From an uncultured Schlesneria sp. (GTDB lineage: Bacteria > Planctomycetota > Planctomycetia > Planctomycetales > Planctomycetaceae), in NCBI GenBank assembly GCA_903899985.1, contig CAIULL010000163.1, positions 1 to 48,720 on the forward strand: DNA of 48,720 bases, given 5' to 3'. A program made the translations under genes and the position numbers. The notes under the pieces are model-generated. The model saw nothing but the letters and a program-made list of their open reading frames with translations. It made no database searches and was not told the origin of the DNA. Of the stretch, positions 44,517-48,720 are shown piece after piece. Each line of letters opens with the position of its first letter. Position 1 is the stretch's first letter.

Positions 44517-45437
44517 TCATTTTGTCATGGTCTTTTTCTTCTCTTCCCATTTGGCAATCCATTTCTCGGGATCATCATCAAAAGCCGACTTACACCCCGA
44601 ACAGCAGACCCAGAATGTCTGCCCCTTGTAACTGACCGAAATCGTCCCCAGCCCCTGGGAAATGATACACGTCTTGTCCCCGTAGTCGGTTTCACTGAGT
44701 GCAAACGAGGTCCCTTCGCGCTGAGTATGAACCGTGTCGACCCGGCTGAAAGGCCCACTCCCCCGCTTGCGGTCGATCTCCAGGATATATCGATTATTTT
44801 CCTGCTGATTGAATGTGATCCGCCATTGCTCGCCCGACCCGTTCGGTTCCGGCTCCGTCAACTGCAGCTTGTAAGTCCGTTGCAGCTTCTTCTCGTCTGT
44901 GGCCACATCCCGAATCGGCTCAATGAATGTCCCTCGAAATGTCCGCTCCACCCCTTCCGCGTCCCTCGCTTTTAACTCGAACTGGTCCGACTCCGGCAAG
45001 TACGACAATCGTCCGTTACGAATATAAGGCCCCTTCTCTGAGACGATCTTCAGACCCGGAAACTTGGGATCACTGACCCAGTCATACGCCCATTGAGGCT
45101 GATCGGCGATCGCCTTTTGTGATAACCCCTTCCAGCTCCCCAGCAGAATCTGAAACGGCTTCAAAGCCGATCGAACTGATTCGAGTTGTTCTGCTGACGA
45201 TTTCACGGGTGCACCCCCGACGCTCGAACTGGCACCGATCTCAATCGGAGCCAGCGTCCGGCGCTTGACCGCTGGCTTTTCGCTTGGCTCAATCGGCTTT
45301 TCCGGTGTGACGATGGCAGCCGAAGTTGGGGGGGCATTCGATGAAACAGGTTGCGGTGATGTGGCCTTCGTTCCACAGGAGAACCCGGAACAGATCACGC
45401 AAACCATCATCAACAACCGAAACCGCAATGGCTTCAT
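44517..45437 (-). CDS. YHS-domain lipoprotein
   Basis: A 306-residue protein. The N-terminus is hydrophobic and ends in a probable lipobox, SGFSC, at about residues 18-22, so lipid anchoring is likely. A Pro/Ser/Lys linker is followed by a beta-rich domain at about 90-250 with lipocalin-like LLGSWKGLSQKA and WRITFNQQENNRYILEI. The C-terminus is a YHS domain (CIISQGLGTISVSYKGQTFW, then VCCSGCKSAFDDDPEKW), a small metal-binding module found in metal transport and related proteins. The ATG at 45437 has ggag 8 bases upstream; a GTG directly before it is the other choice. It is followed on the same strand by the coiled-coil protein gene. Metal sensing or capture is inferred from the YHS domain only. 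Confidence 0.82.
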   Translation of the reverse strand: MKPLRFRLLMMVCVICSGFSCGTKATSPQPVSSNAPPTSAAIVTPEKPIEPSEKPAVKRRTLAPIEIGASSSVGGAPVKSSAEQLESVRSALKPFQILLGSWKGLSQKAIADQPQWAYDWVSDPKFPGLKIVSEKGPYIRNGRLSYLPESDQFELKARDAEGVERTFRGTFIEPIRDVATDEKKLQRTYKLQLTEPEPNGSGEQWRITFNQQENNRYILEIDRKRGSGPFSRVDTVHTQREGTSFALSETDYGDKTCIISQGLGTISVSYKGQTFWVCCSGCKSAFDDDPEKWIAKWEEKKKTMTK

Positions 45438-45440
45438 CAC

Positions 45441-45981
45441 ATTAACTCCGATTAGTTTTCAGCCAGGACTCGTGAAAAAATTATACGCCACTGCCGCCGT
45501 TGTTTGTACGTCAGTGACACCAACGGAGTGCAGCGACAAAAAATGAGCAGCGAATTCTTCGTTTCACCCGCAGCCAGCGGCGCAGGCGGATCGGCGTCCA
45601 GCCGATCTCTTCAAACGTTGCCCCAGTGCCGACGTCCAGTGCCGAATTTTCGCAACGCCCTAAAGAACAATGACACCCCGGGTTCGTCTCGATCGCCGCC
45701 CTACTCGCTTCTCTGCGAGGCGCGGTTAACCGATACAACCCTCTTTTCGTTTAACCCGCAGCCAGCGGCGCAGGCGGATCGGCGTCCAGCCGATCTCTTC
45801 AAGCGTTGCCCCAGTGCCGACGTCCAATGCCGACTTTTCGCAAAACCCCAACAAACAATGACACCCCGGTTTTCGTCATGATCGCCGCCCTGCTCGCTTC
45901 TCTTCGAGGCGCGGTTAACCGAAGACATAAAAGTCGCCCCCACCCAAAAGTACTAACACCGATCCCGCGTACAAAGGGATC
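45441..45981. other. Intergenic region holding a tandem repeat
   Basis: About 540 bases between the YHS-lipoprotein and DUF4173 genes, mostly taken up by the duplicated 188-base repeat described separately. Short frames here (45511-45738 and 45701-45943 on the - strand) are translations of the repeat units and not genes. The promoter of the YHS gene should lie in 45440-45560. Confidence 0.55.
45559..45922. repeat. Two tandem copies of a 188-bp repeat
   Basis: Unit 1 (45559-45746) and unit 2 (45747-45922, slightly short) are near-identical with a period of 188-189 bases. Both begin with tcgttt, then cccgcagccagcggcgcagg, contain gccgatctcttcaa and cagtgccgacgtcca, and end with gaggcgcggttaacc. 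Scattered substitutions show that the duplication is not brand new. The minus-strand translation (SAGRRSACAAG-type peptides) resembles spurious hypothetical proteins in other planctomycetes as I recall, which suggests a dispersed family. The repeat sits between two genes and interrupts neither. Confidence 0.85.
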
Positions 45982-47610
45982 TCAATACCACTGGAACGAG
46001 TAATTCCGAAATCGCGATATGACATCCTGTCGAGGTGAAAAATTCGTGCTGCTGAACCACTTATCCGCTGACCATCTGGCTTTCGCCGTACGAAGCTGAG
46101 CAACCAATTGATCCGTCGCGATCTGTTTTGCCGTCCAGCTTTGAGCTTGTTTTGACGCCAGTTCGGTTTCCAGCTGAAACAGTTTTTCATCAAGCATTCC
46201 ACGAATCCCGTCTTTGATCATCGGATCGGGACAGTCGATTAACGGCAATAAACGAAGAAATCCTTCGTCGCTGGTCTCATGCCAGCCGATCTGGACCGAC
46301 GGGCGAGGATCACCTGCCATAATCCGTCTGACATTGAACTGATTCACGAAGGAATCGACCGGTAAGACGGCGTAGAGAAACACGGCGAAAGCAACCGTCC
46401 ATAACTGCCGCCGGATCAACCACGTAAACCCGTGATTACAGGCGATCTTTCGCAAAACCAGCAGAAAGCCGACGACAACAGATGCGACCCCAAACAGGCC
46501 GACCACTCGCATGCGAGTCATTCCATTAAACCCAACGTAAATCGAAAGGCGATTAAAGACCGCAACCGCCAGCAACAGGTTTTCGATCGACCAGATCCAG
46601 GACAAGGTCCTTAAACGGGACAAACGAGCGTCAGCCAGGATTGTGCCGCGAAAAATTAATGACAGCATTAAGGTCGCCAGACCAAGTGCCACGGTCAGCC
46701 ACGCCGCTCCTTCATGCGCGTACCCCGAATAGTGAAACCCGTCAGGAAATTTCCGGAACCAGAGTGTCTGGAATTCAAAGACCAGATAGACCGCAAATAA
46801 CCCGATCACAACCGCCAACGTATTGCGATAGGCGTCATAGTACGGTGAATTGACCGATGTTTCTGAAACACCGACAGCGCGCTCAGCCGCCTGATGCTGA
46901 TTGACAATCGGACGAAGCATCCCCGTCACCAGCCAGCCGCTAAACGCACAGAACAAAATCTCGGTGAATTGGAATTGCTGCAACCAATTGTCGACCACTT
47001 CCACGAACCACGCAATATTCTCTCCGAATGACTTCACCAGGTCAGGATTCGCCATCACGAAGATCGTGGCAAACACCAAGAGAGTCACCGCCGGCAGGAC
47101 AACGGCAAACCACTGATTTTTCAAAACCGCCGGACTGAATCGGACGGCGGTCCGAAAGTAATGATGCAGCCCCCGGTATCCAGCAGCGATCAAGTGTGAA
47201 GCGAACAACACCCCCTGCGTCAAATAGGGCTTTATTCCCGCCAGACTCATGGCAAACAAGACCAGCAACCCGAAACCCAGAACAATCGCCAGAAACGATC
47301 CGCACCAGAGAAGCCGGGCCGATACCGACACCAGCATCGGAACAAGTACCCAAAGGCTGCTCTCGCATTTCCGGCGCACGGTCCCCAGCCACAACAGCAA
47401 TGGCGCTAACAGAAACAACACTCCCGGCCCGGCATAACCGGTCGAACGGTAAATCGTCAGATCACAAGCCACGACCAACAGGGCCAGCGCAGCAATTTCA
47501 CGAAACAGAACGGGCGATGACGACGCTCCACTGATCGGCGGCGCGGCCAGCGGCCCCTGGGGAACACCGTCATCAATAAATTCAAGCACCTCTTCGCCGG
47601 TCTCCGACAT
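45982..47610 (-). CDS. DUF4173-family multi-pass membrane protein
   Basis: A 542-residue polytopic membrane protein with about 12 hydrophobic spans between residues 35 and 420, followed by a soluble C-terminal part of about 110 residues. The stretch FHYSGYAHEGAAWLTVALGL is characteristic of the DUF4173/DUF4153 family, together with YRNTLAVVIGLFAVYLVFEF before it. The function of the family is not known to me. A good ribosome site, aagga, lies 9 bases before the ATG. The C-terminal tail (ALPLIDCPDP-like, then a Gln/Lys/Arg-rich helix) is predicted cytoplasmic or periplasmic and may be specific to this lineage. It is the last gene before the gene-free right end of the window. Confidence 0.85.
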   Translation of the reverse strand: MSETGEEVLEFIDDGVPQGPLAAPPISGASSSPVLFREIAALALLVVACDLTIYRSTGYAGPGVLFLLAPLLLWLGTVRRKCESSLWVLVPMLVSVSARLLWCGSFLAIVLGFGLLVLFAMSLAGIKPYLTQGVLFASHLIAAGYRGLHHYFRTAVRFSPAVLKNQWFAVVLPAVTLLVFATIFVMANPDLVKSFGENIAWFVEVVDNWLQQFQFTEILFCAFSGWLVTGMLRPIVNQHQAAERAVGVSETSVNSPYYDAYRNTLAVVIGLFAVYLVFEFQTLWFRKFPDGFHYSGYAHEGAAWLTVALGLATLMLSLIFRGTILADARLSRLRTLSWIWSIENLLLAVAVFNRLSIYVGFNGMTRMRVVGLFGVASVVVGFLLVLRKIACNHGFTWLIRRQLWTVAFAVFLYAVLPVDSFVNQFNVRRIMAGDPRPSVQIGWHETSDEGFLRLLPLIDCPDPMIKDGIRGMLDEKLFQLETELASKQAQSWTAKQIATDQLVAQLRTAKARWSADKWFSSTNFSPRQDVISRFRNYSFQWY

Positions 47611-48720
47611 CCTGAGATTCCTTTCGCACGCGGCGGTCTTTTGTAGTTTCTATTGCAAAGTCTTTTTCGCAACCAGGCCCAAACAGTGGCGATTCAAATA
47701 CGTCGTACGACAAACTTCGATTTCTTGCTGGAAATGCTCAACATTATTCGGTCGCGATGGACGGCAGAACGACAGCCTCGAATGAGTCCGCCACTCAGGA
47801 CAATATTTAGTTTGCATTGCAAAGTCAAGTTGATGTGTCCCATCGGCAATCATCCGGTGACTCACACCGCACCTGCTTTTCACGAGAGATTCAATTCCGT
47901 CCAAGTGATCGTTGTCTGACACCGCAGGAACCAATGTAACGCATGGTCTCAACGGTCCCATAAGTCGCCCGCTACCCTCAGCCGCCCGCATTAGCGACGA
48001 AATCAATCCAACTGTTTTAAACCACGAACCACCGAAAAAAGTAGTCGAAGCGAGCGTCAGCCCCCGGACTCTTCTCTTCTACAAATTCTGCGCGCCGCAC
48101 AAAGAAACAAAACGTTAGCAGTACGATACACACAAAACAGCAATCAGGAACAAAACAAACATTTCGATTTGCCCAACATTGAAAACGTCGCCCGAAAAAC
48201 AGGTATCAACCTCCATCTCAGTCTGCATATTTTTTCGTGTATTTCGTGGTTATCCTCTTCTTCTTAAATTCCCGCACCAACAAGCCCTCACCACACTAAC
48301 CGCATTGAAGCGATTTCCTGTTCAAGCTCAGATTCATAAACAATGCGCAACAATGACCAAGTTTGGGCAACGATGCGAAGGGTTCTCCCGCACCGCGACC
48401 CCCCCCGCCCCTGCGGGGGTGGTTAACGGGCCTTTGCCCTACAACCCGTATCAAAACCAAAGAAACAACGATTGCCAAAGGAGTATCCCCAGCGGTTTCG
48501 AAGCGACCCGTCCTTCATCTCAGCCCACGATAGTTGTGGGTAGTGCAAAGGCCCGGTGACCACCCCCGCAGGGGGGGTGGGGTTTCGTTGGGTCGCCTGC
48601 CGCACCCTAAACCTCAACGCAAATCGCTTCGATGTCATTCCCCTTTGGCCAACAATGCCAAGTTTGGGCAACAATGAGAGGGGTTCTCCCGCATCGCGAC
48701 CCCCCCCCCCTGCGGGGGTG
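47611..48720. other. Gene-free right end with GC-rich repeats
   Basis: No supported gene in the last 1.1 kb. The part 47611-48180 is unremarkable; a 118-codon frame at 47650-48006 (-) starts with TTG, has no ribosome site and no domain. From about 48200 the sequence holds phrases typical of interspersed repeats (ttttttcgtgtatttcgtgg) and the direct/inverted repeat cluster described separately. The window ends inside a repeat copy. Confidence 0.55.
48357..48720. repeat. Direct repeat pair enclosing a long inverted repeat (C/G-tract element)
   Basis: A unit beginning ccaagtttgggcaac, with ggttctcccgca, cgcgacccccc and ctgcgggggtg, occurs at 48357-48422 and again at 48658-48720, where it is cut by the window end. 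Between them, the left copy's ctgcgggggtggttaacggg and cctttgccctac (48411-48442) are mirrored as an inverted copy at 48533-48582 (gttgtgggtagtgcaaaggc and onward). Homopolymeric C runs of different length in the two copies suggest slippage. This looks like a mosaic of a mobile palindromic repeat family. Confidence 0.75.

Noticed and set aside
47650-48006. 118-codon minus-strand frame upstream of the DUF4173 gene
   Set aside because: TTG start, no ribosome site, no domain and an untypical composition.
48357-48720. Replication origin or partition site suggested by the repeats
   Set aside because: No DnaA-box clusters, parS palindrome or dnaA/parAB genes are nearby; the pattern fits an interspersed repeat.

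Overview
This window looks like chromosomal DNA from a planctomycete (class Planctomycetia, probably Planctomycetales; a Schlesneria-like genus is a guess). The evidence is the LEPRxLL N-terminal signal on two giant surface proteins, a Tat-exported DUF1552 protein paired with a DUF1592-type cytochrome, a heme/WD40/PPC fusion protein, a tetrahydromethanopterin-type beta-RFAP synthase, and palindromic repeats whose translation gives the familiar GEAPAEP/GSAGASPS peptides. No tRNA, rRNA, CRISPR array, prophage or complete insertion sequence was found.

Layout. 1-919: gene-free and repeat-rich (three inverted repeats, 16-bp tandem repeats). 920-5494: a shortened division and cell-wall cluster on the + strand: rsmH, a membrane-anchored double-LysM protein, an FtsL-like protein and an FtsI-type transpeptidase; mraZ, mur genes, ftsW and ftsZ are absent. 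5836-10225 (+): ligase-associated exonuclease family protein, a very Asp-rich small protein, purine nucleoside phosphorylase and glucose-6-phosphate dehydrogenase. 10352-15563: a small exported regulatory-like-domain protein (-), dihydropteroate synthase folP (+) and a 1099-aa LEPRxLL protein (-). 16266-21651: fatty acid desaturase (+), folC and an SDR oxidoreductase (-), then an HAD heptose-bisphosphatase-like protein and beta-RFAP synthase (+). 21985-28248 (-): a 2087-aa S53 (sedolisin) peptidase with galactose-oxidase-like and cadherin-like modules. 28822-32635: a heme/WD40/PPC protein and a YkgJ-type cysteine-cluster protein (+). 33169-38161 (-): the elongation cassette mreB-mreC-mreD-mrdA with a terminator far downstream. 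38319-47610 (-): DUF1552 protein, DUF1592 cytochrome, a coiled-coil membrane protein, a YHS-domain lipoprotein and a DUF4173 membrane protein. 45559-45922 and 48340-48720 hold further repeats.

How the genes fit together. Two separate transpeptidase modules, FtsL/FtsI and MreBCD/PBP2, lie about 28 kb apart, which implies peptidoglycan synthesis for both division and elongation. folP, folC and beta-RFAP synthase fall within about 10 kb, joining folate and methanopterin cofactor synthesis in one neighbourhood. The two LEPRxLL proteins share a C-terminal repeat of about 125 residues and look like related cell-surface or matrix proteins, one of them carrying a peptidase. The best candidates for undescribed biology are the LysM-FtsL-FtsI trio, the HAD/beta-RFAP pair, the PBP2 with a charged insertion, and the LEPRxLL repeat family.
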